Part shown: positions 56,580-64,000 of the stretch, piece by piece
Position numbering within the stretch: the stretch's first letter is position 1
Layout of the letters: every line of letters begins with the position of its first letter
Assembly (NCBI RefSeq): GCF_036178145.1
Contig: NZ_CP108067.1
Coordinates: 6,027,501 to 6,091,500 of the forward strand
Source of the DNA: Streptomyces sp. NBC_00273
GTDB taxonomy: Bacteria > Actinomycetota > Actinomycetes > Streptomycetales > Streptomycetaceae
DNA length: 64,000 nucleotides
Reading direction: 5' to 3'
Translations under genes and position numbers: made by a program
Notes under the pieces: model-generated
What the model was told of the DNA's origin: nothing
The model's database searches: none
Seen by the model: only the letters and a program-made list of their open reading frames with translations

Positions 56580-57755
56580 ATGGACGACACGAACACCGGC
56601 CCGCTCGCGGGCTTCACCGTCGGGGTCACGGCCGCCCGGCGCGCGGACGAGCTCATCGCGCTGCTGCGCCGCCGCGGGGCGGCCGTGCTGCACGCGCCGG
56701 CGCTGCGGATCGTGCCGCTCGCCGACGACAGCGAGCTGCTGGCCGCGACGAAGGAACTGATCGGCTGCGCACCGGACGTGGTCGTGGCCACCACCGCCAT
56801 CGGCTTCCGGGGGTGGATCGAGGCGGCCGACGGGTGGGGCGTCGGCGAGGGGCTGCTGGAGCGACTGCGGGCCGCCGAACTGCTGGCGCGCGGGCCGAAG
56901 GTGAAGGGCGCCATCCGGGCCGCCGGGCTGGTGGAGACCTGGTCCCCGGACTCGGAATCCCTCGCCGAGGTACTGGAACGGCTGCTGGCGGACGGGGTGG
57001 ACGGCCGGCGGATCGCCCTCCAGCTGCACGGGGAGCCGCTGCCCGGCTTCGTCGAGGCGCTGCGGGCCGGCGGCGCCGAGGTGGTGGTGGTTCCGGTGTA
57101 CCGGTGGATGGCGCCGGAGGACCTGGCGCCGCTGGACCGGCTGCTGGACGCGATGATCGGCGGCGCGGTGGACGCCGTCAGCTTCACCTCGGCGCCGGCG
57201 GCGGCCTCGCTGCTGTCCCGGGCCGAGGAGCGGGGGTTGCGGGAGGCCGTGCTGGACGCGCTGCGCGGCAGGCTGCTGTCCGCGTGCGTCGGGCCGGTGA
57301 CCGCACTGCCGCTGCAGGCGCACGGGGTGGACACGGTGCAGCCGGAACGGTTCCGGCTGGGCCCGCTGGTGCAGTTGCTCTGCCAGGAGCTGCCCGGGCG
57401 GGCCCGGGTGCTGCCGGTGGCCGGGCACCGGGTGGAGATCCGGGGGCACGCGGCCTTGGTGGACGCGCAGCTGCGGCCCGTACCGCCCGCCGGGATGGCC
57501 CTGCTGCGGGCGCTGGCCCGGCGGCCGGGCTGGGTGGTGTCCCGCGCCGAACTGCTGCGGGCGCTGCCGGGCGCGGGGCGGGACGAGCACGCCGTGGAGA
57601 CGGCGATGGCCCGCCTCCGAGTGGCCCTCGGGGCCCCGAACCTGATCCAGACCGTGGTCAAGCGCGGGTACCGGCTGTCGCTGGACGCGGGCGGGGAGGC
57701 CAAGTACGGGGAACTCCCGGTGGACGCGGTGACGGCCAGGGGCGTCCTCGGCTAG
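56580..57755 (+). CDS. nnaR: NnaR-like nitrate assimilation regulator (HemD domain plus winged helix), 391 aa
   Basis: The N-terminal HemD-like (uroporphyrinogen III synthase) domain (about 10-275) starts FTVGVTAARRADELIALLRRRGA and contains VVVATTAIGFRGWIEAA and VDAVSFTSAPAAASLL. A C-terminal Trans_reg_C winged helix (about 295-375) has SRAELLRALPGAGRDEHAVETAMARLRVALG and QTVVKRGYRL. This fusion is the hallmark of Streptomyces NnaR, which works with GlnR on nitrate and nitrite genes; here it follows narK, as expected. The HemD part is probably a sensor rather than an enzyme. The start is ATG 56580. A long palindrome lies 36 nt upstream. Confidence 0.9.
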   Translation: MDDTNTGPLAGFTVGVTAARRADELIALLRRRGAAVLHAPALRIVPLADDSELLAATKELIGCAPDVVVATTAIGFRGWIEAADGWGVGEGLLERLRAAELLARGPKVKGAIRAAGLVETWSPDSESLAEVLERLLADGVDGRRIALQLHGEPLPGFVEALRAGGAEVVVVPVYRWMAPEDLAPLDRLLDAMIGGAVDAVSFTSAPAAASLLSRAEERGLREAVLDALRGRLLSACVGPVTALPLQAHGVDTVQPERFRLGPLVQLLCQELPGRARVLPVAGHRVEIRGHAALVDAQLRPVPPAGMALLRALARRPGWVVSRAELLRALPGAGRDEHAVETAMARLRVALGAPNLIQTVVKRGYRLSLDAGGEAKYGELPVDAVTARGVLG

Positions 57756-57758
57756 CGT
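57753..57758 (+). promoter_or_regulatory. -10-like TAGCGT before the GNAT gene
   Basis: It overlaps the nnaR stop codon. Its last base is 7 nt before the A of the ATG at 57765, the leaderless spacing seen elsewhere in the window. Confidence 0.35.
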
Positions 57759-57764
57759 GCCGGG

Positions 57765-58331
57765 ATGATCATTGACGGGGTTGAGATGAGGGGCGTCGCG
57801 CTCGGCGACGCGGCGGGGCTGGCCGAGGCGTTCGCACGGAACCGGGCCTACATGGCGCCCTTCGAGCCGGTCCGGCCGGACGCCTTCTACACGGAGGACG
57901 GCCAGCGGGAGCGGATCGAGGGCGTGCTCGCCGAGCGGGACGCGGGGCGGATCGTCCCGTACGTGTTCGTCGAGACGGCCACGGGCGCGCCCGTCGGCGC
58001 GATCAACCTCGGCTCCATCGCGTACGGGCCGCTGTGCAGCGGCGGCGTCGGGTACTGGGTCGACCCGGCCTGGCACGGCAAGGGGCTGGCCACCGCGGCC
58101 GTGGAGGAGGTCTGCCGGGTCGCCCGCGACGAACTGGGCCTGCACCGGGTGGAGGCGGGGACCCTGGTCGACAACCTGGCCTCGCAGCGGGTGCTGGCGA
58201 AGGCGGGCTTCGAGCCGTTCGGCCTCGCGCCGCGCTACCTCCACATCGACGGCGCCTGGCGCGACCACCGCCTCTTCCAACGCCTCCTCCACGACAACCC
58301 GCCGGGTACATCCAGCCCCTCCGGCGTTTGA
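57765..58331 (+). CDS. GNAT acetyltransferase (RimJ/RimL-like), 188 aa
   Basis: A GNAT fold with GVGYWVDPAWHGKGLATAAVEEVCRVA as the acetyl-CoA-binding loop and VDNLASQRVLAKAGFEPFG at the C-terminal side. The substrate is unknown. The last seven codons (TSSPSGV) and the stop lie in a copy of the dispersed hairpin repeat, so the C-terminus has been formed by repeat DNA. It starts 9 nt after nnaR, so it may be co-transcribed. Confidence 0.88.
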   Translation: MIIDGVEMRGVALGDAAGLAEAFARNRAYMAPFEPVRPDAFYTEDGQRERIEGVLAERDAGRIVPYVFVETATGAPVGAINLGSIAYGPLCSGGVGYWVDPAWHGKGLATAAVEEVCRVARDELGLHRVEAGTLVDNLASQRVLAKAGFEPFGLAPRYLHIDGAWRDHRLFQRLLHDNPPGTSSPSGV

Positions 58332-58455
58332 GGAGCGGGGTCTGGGGCGGAGCCCCAGGAAACCCGGCTCGGCCGGGCACCGGGCTCCGCCCGGACCCTC
58401 CCCCAGCTACCGCTGGGAGGTGCCCCCTGCTCAAACGCCGGCGAGGCTGGATTGC
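58305..58455. repeat. Dispersed intergenic repeat, expanded copy
   Basis: Outer arms CATCCAGCCCCTCCGGCGTT/TGAGG (58308-58332) and CTCAAACGCCGGCGAGGCTGG (58432-58452) match the core repeat in opposite orientations. About 100 bp between them hold GGGGCGGAGCCCC- and CCGGGCTCCGCCCGG-type hairpins. Unlike the other copies, it lies between tandem genes and overlaps a coding end. Confidence 0.65.
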
Positions 58456-58623
58456 GCAGCCGGATTCCGCCAGCGAGGCTGCAATGGGCCGGCGGCAGCC
58501 GGTGGGCGCGCGGGTAGCTGACGCTCCGCGCGAGCCAGGGGCGGACCCACCGGTTCGGGGGCTTCCGCTGTGACCCGCCGGGCGGCAATCTGGTACGGCA
58601 CCCCACGACGGGAGGCTGACGGC

Positions 58624-59196
58624 ATGCGGTTCGATTCCGGGCGGGTCTGTCTGGACCTGGTGGCCACCTTCACCCCCCACGAGGGGATCCCGGACGGTGA
58701 CGAGCTGCGGCTGTGGCTCGCCGGCGCCGGCCTGGTCCCCGACCGGACGCCGCTCGTCCGGGTGGGGCCCGACTGGGCCGCGGCCTTCCGGTCCCTGCGC
58801 GCCGACGTGGAAACGCTCGTACGGGCGGAGTTGCTCGGCACCGACACGGACGAGAACGCCCTCGCCCGGGTCAACGCGTTGGCCGCCGGACCACCCCCCG
58901 GCCTGTGCGCCGTACGGGACCAGGAAGGACACCTCGTACGGGAGCTGTGCGGCGGCGTGGAATGCGGTGCGCTGCTCGCGGCCGTGGCCCGGGACGCCGT
59001 CGAGCTGCTGACCGACCCCGGCGACCGGGCGCTGCTACGGGCCTGTGCGGGCGACGGCTGCCCCCGCGTCTACCTGGACACCTCCCGGGGCCACCGGCGC
59101 CGCTGGTGCTCCAGCGAGCGCTGCGGGAACCGGGAGCGCGTGGCCCGGCACCGCCGCCGGGTCCTGGCGGCCGGGGCGGGGCAAGGGTCCCGGTGA
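58624..59196 (+). CDS. CGNR zinc-finger / ABATE domain protein, 190 aa
   Basis: The N-terminal stress-response A/B-barrel-like (ABATE) region has MRFDSGRVCLDLVATF and DELRLWLAGAGLV. The C-terminal CGNR zinc finger has CAGDGCPRVYLDTSRGHRRRWCSSERCGNRERVARHRRR, with ligands Cys, Cys, Cys, Cys. These actinobacterial proteins are putative transcriptional regulators with unknown ligands. ATG 58624 is chosen because the conserved domain begins at this Met. Confidence 0.88.
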   Translation: MRFDSGRVCLDLVATFTPHEGIPDGDELRLWLAGAGLVPDRTPLVRVGPDWAAAFRSLRADVETLVRAELLGTDTDENALARVNALAAGPPPGLCAVRDQEGHLVRELCGGVECGALLAAVARDAVELLTDPGDRALLRACAGDGCPRVYLDTSRGHRRRWCSSERCGNRERVARHRRRVLAAGAGQGSR

Positions 59197-59299
59197 GAGG
59201 CGTACCACCCTGCGAGACCGGTTCCGGAACGGGCGTGCGGACAGGGGGCCGATTCGCGTACGGTTGACGGTCGCCCATGCACGTCAGAAGGGGGCCTTG

Positions 59300-61606
59300 G
59301 TGGCCGCGCAGAATGCCGCTGTCGACAGCACGGCGGATTCCGTCCGCGATCGGGAGATCGCGGTCGAGCAGACGCATCTCGACCAGGTGTACCGACGCCT
59401 TGAGGAGAAGATCCACGAGGCCGAGTTCCTCATGAACGACGCCGCCAAGCGCGGCCAGGTGGGTACGCCCGGCGCGCTCGCCGAGCGCGACGCGCAGGTC
59501 TTCCGGGCGGGTATCCACCTGAACCGGCTGAACAACGAGTTCGAGGACTTCCTCTTCGGCCGCATCGACCTGGTGCTCGGCAAGGACGGGGAGCGCGGCG
59601 CCGACGGCGCGTACACCTCCGTCGAGCCCGCCGACGACGCGATCCGCGAGGACCTCACCGCCGACATCGCCGAGACGCTGCACATCGGCCGCATCGGGGT
59701 CCTGGACTCCGACTACACGCCGCTGGTCATCGACTGGCGCGCGCCGGCGGCCGCGCCGTTCTACCGCTCCACGCCCAAGGAGCCCGGCCGGGTCGTGCGC
59801 CGCCGCGTCATCCGCTCCAAGGGCCGCAAGGTGCTCGGCGTCGAGGACGACCTGATGCGCCCCGAGGTCACCGCCTCCCTGGACGGCCGGGAGCTCCCCG
59901 CCATCGGCGACGGCGCCCTCATGGCAGCCCTCGGACGGGCGCGCACGCACTCGATGCGCGACATCGTCTCCTCCATCCAGGCCGAGCAGGACCTGGTCAT
60001 CCGGGCCCCCGCCGCCTCCGTGGCCGAGGTCGCCGGCGGCCCGGGCACCGGCAAGACCGCCGTCGCCCTGCACCGCGCCGCCTACCTGCTCTACCAGGAC
60101 CGGCGCCGCTACTCCGGCGGCATCCTGATCGTCTCGCCGACCCCGCTGCTCGTCGCGTACACCGAGGGCGTGCTGCCCTCGCTCGGCGAGGAGGGCCAGG
60201 TGGCCATCCGGGCGCTGGGCTCGCTCGTCGACGGCGCGGAGGCCACCACCTACGACTCCCCGGCCGTGGCCCGCATCAAGGGCTCCTCCCGGATGCTCAA
60301 GGTGCTCCGCAAGGCCGTACGCGGTGCACTGGAGCTCGGCGGCGCCCCCGACCGGCTGCGCGTGGTGGCCTTCGGTCGCCGCCAGGAGCTGGAGGCCGAC
60401 GAGCTGAACCGGATCCGGCAGAACGTGCTCGGCGGCACCGCCCCGGTCAACCTGCTGCGCCCGCGCGCCCGCAAGCTGCTGCTCGACGCCCTCTACGCGA
60501 AGTCCGGCGGCGCCGGCCGGCACAGCGACCCGGAGCTGGCCGCCGAACTGCGCTCCGCCTTCGACGAGGACATCTCCACCGAGGACGCCTTCATCGGCTT
60601 CCTCAACGCCTGGTGGCCCGAGCTGACCCCGCGGGCGGTGCTCGCCGCGCTCGCCGACGAGCGCCACCTCGGCCGCTGGTCGCGCCGGGACCTCAACCCG
60701 CGCGAGACCCGCCAGCTGGCCCGCTCGCTGCGCCGGGTGGGCCCGGACGGCAAGGGCCCCCTGTCGGTGCACGACGTGGCGCTGCTGGACGAGCTCCAGC
60801 TGCTGCTGGGCGCCCCGGCGCGGCCGAAGCGCAAGCGGGAGCTGGATCCACTCGACCAGCTCAGCGGGCTGGAAGAGCTGATGCCGACCCGCGAGGAGAC
60901 CCAGTGGGAGCGGGCCGAGCGGCTCGCGGCGGAGCGCACCGAGTACGCGCACGTCATCGTGGACGAGGCCCAGGACCTGACGCCGATGCAGTGGCGGATG
61001 GTGGGCCGTCGGGGCCGGCACGGCACGTGGACCGTGGTCGGCGACCCGGCGCAGTCCTCCTGGACGGACCCGGAGGAGGCCGCCGCGGCCCGCGACGAGG
61101 CCCTCGGGTCCCGCCCGCGGCGCCGGTTCACCCTGACGGTGAACTACCGCAACCCGGCCGAGGTCGCCGAGGTCGCCTCCCGGGTGCTGCGCCTGGCGAT
61201 GCCCGGCATGGAGCCGCCGTCGGCGGTGCGCTCCACGGGCCTGGAGCCCCGCTTCACGGCCGCCGGGGGCGATCTGGGCACGGCGGTCCGCGAGGAGACC
61301 CGGAGGCTGCTGGAGCAGGTGGACGGCACCGTCGGCGTGGTCGTGGCCATGGACCGGCGCGCGGAGGCGGCGGGCTGGCTCGCGGACCTCGGCGGGCGGG
61401 CGGTGGCGCTGGGCAGCCTGGAGGCCAAGGGCCTGGAGTACGACGCCACGGTGGTGGTCTCCCCGGCGGAGATCGCGGACGAGTCCCCGGCGGGCCTGCG
61501 GGTGCTGTACGTGGCGCTGACGCGCGCGACGCAGCAGCTGACGGTGGTCTCGGCGGAGCGGGACAAGCCGGACGCGGACGGGGTGCCGGAGCTGCTGCTG
61601 CCGTAG
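59300..61606 (+). CDS. helD: HelD-like superfamily 1 helicase, RNA polymerase recycling factor, 768 aa
   Basis: The N-terminal coiled-coil arm (about 10-75) has EIAVEQTHLDQVYRRLEEKIHEAEFLMNDA, of the type that inserts into RNA polymerase. Walker A is VAGGPGTGKTAVALHRAAYLLY (about 244-265), Walker B IVDEAQDLTPMQWRMV, and helicase motifs include FTLTVNYRNPAEVAEVASRVL and the late LYVALTRATQQLTVV. HelD dissociates stalled or drug-bound RNA polymerase from DNA. GTG 59300 has AAGGGGG 6 nt upstream; the preceding open frame overlaps the CGNR gene. No rifampicin-associated element is seen upstream. Confidence 0.92.
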   Translation: MAAQNAAVDSTADSVRDREIAVEQTHLDQVYRRLEEKIHEAEFLMNDAAKRGQVGTPGALAERDAQVFRAGIHLNRLNNEFEDFLFGRIDLVLGKDGERGADGAYTSVEPADDAIREDLTADIAETLHIGRIGVLDSDYTPLVIDWRAPAAAPFYRSTPKEPGRVVRRRVIRSKGRKVLGVEDDLMRPEVTASLDGRELPAIGDGALMAALGRARTHSMRDIVSSIQAEQDLVIRAPAASVAEVAGGPGTGKTAVALHRAAYLLYQDRRRYSGGILIVSPTPLLVAYTEGVLPSLGEEGQVAIRALGSLVDGAEATTYDSPAVARIKGSSRMLKVLRKAVRGALELGGAPDRLRVVAFGRRQELEADELNRIRQNVLGGTAPVNLLRPRARKLLLDALYAKSGGAGRHSDPELAAELRSAFDEDISTEDAFIGFLNAWWPELTPRAVLAALADERHLGRWSRRDLNPRETRQLARSLRRVGPDGKGPLSVHDVALLDELQLLLGAPARPKRKRELDPLDQLSGLEELMPTREETQWERAERLAAERTEYAHVIVDEAQDLTPMQWRMVGRRGRHGTWTVVGDPAQSSWTDPEEAAAARDEALGSRPRRRFTLTVNYRNPAEVAEVASRVLRLAMPGMEPPSAVRSTGLEPRFTAAGGDLGTAVREETRRLLEQVDGTVGVVVAMDRRAEAAGWLADLGGRAVALGSLEAKGLEYDATVVVSPAEIADESPAGLRVLYVALTRATQQLTVVSAERDKPDADGVPELLLP

Positions 61607-61636
61607 GCCGGGCCGGGCCGGGCAGGGGCGGATCGG

Positions 61637-61662
61637 CCCGGCGGTGGCGGTCCACCGCCGGG
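61637..61662 (+). terminator. Hairpin after helD
   Basis: A perfect 11-bp stem (CCCGGCGGTGG with CCACCGCCGGG), CGGT loop, 31 nt after the stop. There is no T-run. Confidence 0.65.
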
Positions 61663-61778
61663 GTCCCGGCCCGCTCAGGGCCCCGTACGGCCGGATGGTC
61701 CGCGGCCGGGAGCGTGGTGCTCGGATACGGGCGCGAGCAGGGGGATCACTTTCGGCGATCCTTTGTTAGCCTGGGTAC

Positions 61779-61924
61779 GGCACCGACTCGATCCAAGCCC
61801 CCGGGCCCAACCTTCGTCGCTCAGAGCGACCACTTGCCGCGAGGCGAGCATGGCGGGTCGGTGTCATCAAACGTACGAATCACCAGGTCCGCGTCCCCCA
61901 CCTGTGGGGGGCGCGGACCTGTTT
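61779..61924 (+). ncRNA. Structured intergenic RNA candidate with terminator
   Basis: A closing stem CACCGAC/GTCGGTG (61781-61787 with 61857-61863) encloses two hairpins: GTCGCT-CAG-AGCGAC (61816-61830) and CTTGCC-GCGA-GGCGAG with a GNRA tetraloop (61833-61848). After this three-way junction, an 18-bp terminator-like hairpin runs 61884-61921 and is followed by TTTCG. TAGCCT at 61767-61772 could be the -10 box. It may be a small RNA, or a riboswitch/attenuator ahead of the malic enzyme gene. It matches no class I know; the orientation is not proven. Confidence 0.5.
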
Positions 61925-62110
61925 CGTATGACCCCACCATTCCGAACCCTTCTGGTATCTCGTATGGTGGAAGAGTCTTTCCGAATTTTGTAGCTGGTTA
62001 CCTTGTACTGGCTGGTAGGTGGGACGATCGGACAACAGGTCCTGCCGCACCTGCTGTGCAGCGGGGCTCTGTGTGTTACAGCGAACCAGGGACAGAAGAG
62101 GAACACGGCC
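61925..62110 (+). promoter_or_regulatory. Malic enzyme gene promoter/leader
   Basis: This region is AT-richer than the rest (for example CCGAATTTTGTAGCTGG at 61980-61996). TATGGT near 61962-61967 resembles a -10 box. A clear Shine-Dalgarno, AAGAGGAA, is about 8 nt before ATG 62111. Confidence 0.4.
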
Positions 62111-63514
62111 ATGGCAACGGCGCCCAGCGTCTCGTATTCGATGACGGTCCGGCTGGAAGTGCCCGCGAGCGGAACCGCGGTCTCCCAGCTCACCACCGCC
62201 GTGGAGTCCTCCGGCGGATCGGTCACCGGCCTCGACGTGACCGCATCCGGCCACGAGAAGCTCCGGATCGACGTCACCATCGCCGCGACCTCCACCGCGC
62301 ACGCCGACGAGATCGTCGAGAAGCTGCGCGGCATCGAGGGCGTCAGCCTGGGCAAGGTCTCCGACCGCACCTTCCTGATGCACCTCGGCGGCAAGATCGA
62401 GATGGCGTCCAAGCACCCCATCCGCAACCGTGACGACCTCTCGATGATCTACACCCCGGGCGTGGCCCGCGTGTGCATGGCGATCGCCGAGAACCCCGAG
62501 GACGCGCGCCGCCTCACCATCAAGCGCAACACCGTCGCAGTCGTGACGGACGGCTCCGCCGTGCTGGGTCTCGGCAACATCGGCCCGATGGCCGCCATGC
62601 CGGTCATGGAGGGCAAGGCGGCCCTGTTCAAGCGCTTCGCCGACATCGACGCCTGGCCGATCTGCCTCGACACCCAGGACCCCGACGAGATCGTGGCCGC
62701 CGTCAAGGCCATCGCCCCGGGCTTCGCCGGCATCAACCTGGAGGACATCTCCGCGCCGCGCTGCTTCGAGATCGAGGCCCGGCTGCGCGAGGCCCTCGAC
62801 ATCCCCGTCTTCCACGACGACCAGCACGGCACCGCGATCGTCGTGCTCGCGGCCCTCACCAACGCACTGCGCGTAGTGGGCAAGGCAGTTGGCGACGTCA
62901 AGGTCGTCATGTCGGGCGCCGGCGCGGCCGGTACCGCCATCCTCAAGCTGCTCCTCGCGGCGGGCGTCAAGAACGCGGTGAGCGCCGACATCCACGGCGT
63001 CGTGCACGCGGACCGCCCCGACCTCGTCGACGCGGCCGCGGACTCCCCGCTGCGCTGGATCGCCGACAACACCAACCCCGAGGGCTACACGGGCACGCTG
63101 AAGGAAGCCGTGGTCGGCGCCGACGTGTTCATCGGCGTCTCGGCCCCGAACGTGCTGTCCGGCGAGGACGTCGCCGCCATGGCGGAAGGCGCGATCGTGT
63201 TCGCGCTCGCGAACCCGGACCCGGAGGTGGACCCGGCCATCGCCCGCCAGACCGCCGCCGTCGTGGCCACCGGCCGTTCCGACTTCCCGAACCAGATCAA
63301 CAACGTGCTGGTCTTCCCGGGCGTCTTCCGCGGCCTGCTGGACGCTCAGTCCCGCACCGTGAACACGGAGATGATGCTGGCCGCCGCGAGCGCGCTGGCG
63401 GACGTCGTCGGCGAGGACGAGCTGAACGCGAACTACATCATCCCGTCGGTGTTCAACGACAAGGTCGCGGGTGCGGTCGCGGGCGCCGTCCGCAAGGCGG
63501 CCTCGGGGTCCTGA
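62111..63514 (+). CDS. NAD-dependent malic enzyme with N-terminal ACT-like domain, 467 aa
   Basis: The N-terminal ACT-like domain (about 9-85) has SMTVRLEVPASGTAVSQLTTAVESSGGSVTG. The malic domain has NRDDLSMIYTPGVARVC and VTDGSAVLGLGNIGPMAAMPVMEGKA, the metal/substrate site is in PVFHDDQHGTAIVVL, and the Rossmann NAD-binding motif is VVMSGAGAAGTAILKLLLAAG (about 275-295). It decarboxylates malate to pyruvate. The S. coelicolor gene at this position is described as the NAD-dependent type, from memory; cofactor choice is not provable here. The ACT-like part suggests allosteric control. The start is ATG 62111. Confidence 0.92.
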   Translation: MATAPSVSYSMTVRLEVPASGTAVSQLTTAVESSGGSVTGLDVTASGHEKLRIDVTIAATSTAHADEIVEKLRGIEGVSLGKVSDRTFLMHLGGKIEMASKHPIRNRDDLSMIYTPGVARVCMAIAENPEDARRLTIKRNTVAVVTDGSAVLGLGNIGPMAAMPVMEGKAALFKRFADIDAWPICLDTQDPDEIVAAVKAIAPGFAGINLEDISAPRCFEIEARLREALDIPVFHDDQHGTAIVVLAALTNALRVVGKAVGDVKVVMSGAGAAGTAILKLLLAAGVKNAVSADIHGVVHADRPDLVDAAADSPLRWIADNTNPEGYTGTLKEAVVGADVFIGVSAPNVLSGEDVAAMAEGAIVFALANPDPEVDPAIARQTAAVVATGRSDFPNQINNVLVFPGVFRGLLDAQSRTVNTEMMLAAASALADVVGEDELNANYIIPSVFNDKVAGAVAGAVRKAASGS

Positions 63515-63855
63515 GCCCCGCTGTGACGGCCCTCACGGCGCTCCGTTCCCGGCGCGTCGCGAGATGCGGGCCCGACGGGCCGCCTCTAGGGTTTGCGGGG
63601 ATGCCCGCGAGGTCCGCGGTCCGCGACGGCGTGTGAGCGAAGGCGTGGACGGAGCGTCACCGCGGCGTGACTGTGGCGCTTTTCGTGTGACCCCGACGGG
63701 TGCCGGATTGGCTTTCCCGCCGCTGGTGGGGGCAGGATGCGTAACCGGGCGAGAGGGTCTGACGTTCAGACCCGGGTCCGGGGACTGTCCTAGGGCCCTG
63801 GCAGCATCGGCTTCGATCTCACGCCTCTAAGGCAAGTTGAACACGGGAGTACAAC
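63515..63855 (+). promoter_or_regulatory. Intergenic region upstream of hupA
   Basis: A 341-bp region before the HU gene. The perfect hairpin GGGTCTGA-CGT-TCAGACCC (63755-63773) could form in the leader or end the upstream transcript. GGGAG lies 7 nt before the hupA ATG. A promoter was not recognised. Confidence 0.4.
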
Positions 63856-64000
63856 ATGAACCGCAGTGAGCTGGTGGCCGCTCTGTCCGAGCGCGCCGAG
63901 GTGACCCGCAAGGACGCCGACGCCGTTCTGGCCGCGCTCGCCGAGACCGTCGGCGAGATTGTCGCCAAGGGCGACGAGAAGGTCACCATCCCCGGCTTCC
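63856..64000 (+). CDS. hupA: Nucleoid-associated protein HU, HupA-like (partial, cut by window end)
   Basis: Residues 1-48 (MNRSELVAALSERAEVTRKD and onward to EKVTIPGF) are the N-terminal helices and first strand of an HU protein, about half of its usual ~93 aa. It binds and bends DNA as a dimer. Its position after malic enzyme matches S. coelicolor SCO2950, from memory. Confidence 0.95.
   Translation, partial: MNRSELVAALSERAEVTRKDADAVLAALAETVGEIVAKGDEKVTIPGF

Noticed and set aside
59197..59299. Rifampicin-associated element upstream of helD
   Set aside because: No sequence resembling the RAE palindrome is present, so there is no evidence that this is the rifampicin-inducible HelR type.
61678..61851. 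58-codon minus-strand ORF over the structured RNA (MLASRQVVALSDEGWARGLG...)
   Set aside because: It has no ribosome site, third-position GC is low for this genome, and it overlaps the helices. I could not call it a gene, though it leaves the orientation of that region open.

Overview
The window is a high-GC actinobacterial chromosome segment, almost certainly Streptomyces. It opens in the 3' part of a 23S rRNA followed by 5S rRNA. The gene order mtrA-mtrB-lpqB / comF-like / hpf / secA / NAD-glutamate dehydrogenase / pkaA-pkaB / prfB / ftsE-ftsX / smpB-ssrA / narK-nnaR / helD / malic enzyme / hupA matches, from memory, the core region of Streptomyces coelicolor between about SCO3018 and SCO2950. 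Most genes are conserved housekeeping or regulatory genes. Accessory material is limited to an IS110-family element, two toxin-antitoxin-like pairs and a family of intergenic hairpin repeats.

Layout. 1-1410: end of an rRNA operon with its terminator. 1.4-2.1 kb: a ribbon-helix-helix antitoxin and PIN-like toxin. 2.1-7.6 kb (minus strand): five tightly overlapping genes (DUF58, MoxR ATPase, DUF4350, DUF4129, multi-pass membrane protein) forming a membrane-associated MoxR/DUF58 cluster. 7.9-14.3 kb: the MtrAB two-component system with lipoprotein LpqB, then a ComF-type phosphoribosyltransferase and the long ribosome hibernation factor. 14.5-19.2 kb: an orphan NarL-type response regulator, then a minus-strand operon of two acetyltransferases and an AlkZ/YcaQ-like DNA repair glycosylase. 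An IS110-type element has split the second acetyltransferase gene. 19.4-29.6 kb: secA, an Rv3235-family gene, a DUF6912 gene, a HAD phosphatase and the very large NAD-dependent glutamate dehydrogenase. 29.8-34.6 kb: polymer (teichoic-acid type) export ABC transporter, a divergent TetR regulator with two operator-like palindromes, and a GT2-CDP-glycerol glycerophosphotransferase fusion. 34.7-38.3 kb: a sugar ABC importer. 38.4-45.0 kb: an FHA-FtsK-type ATPase divergent from two Ser/Thr kinases. 45.1-52.7 kb: a 2OG-Fe(II) oxygenase, prfB, ftsEX, an S41 protease lipoprotein, smpB and ssrA (tmRNA), and a second TA-like pair. 52.7-58.6 kb: an MFS exporter and LysR regulator, the nitrate transporter narK and its regulator nnaR, and an acetyltransferase. 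58.6-64 kb: a CGNR zinc-finger regulator, HelD, a structured intergenic RNA candidate, malic enzyme and the start of hupA.

Most unusual points. (1) The short non-coding left end of the IS110 element folds into a stem whose loop carries a 10-nt copy of the element's right terminus, with its partner strand complementary to the same junction. This is the split-guide layout of an IS110 bridge RNA. (2) Removing the element at a 5-bp repeat restores an acetyltransferase frame that runs in frame to an ATGA overlap with the glycosylase gene. (3) A three-way-junction RNA with its own terminator-like hairpin lies between helD and the malic enzyme gene. (4) Several genes have a -10 hexamer ending about 6 nt before the start codon, which predicts leaderless mRNAs.
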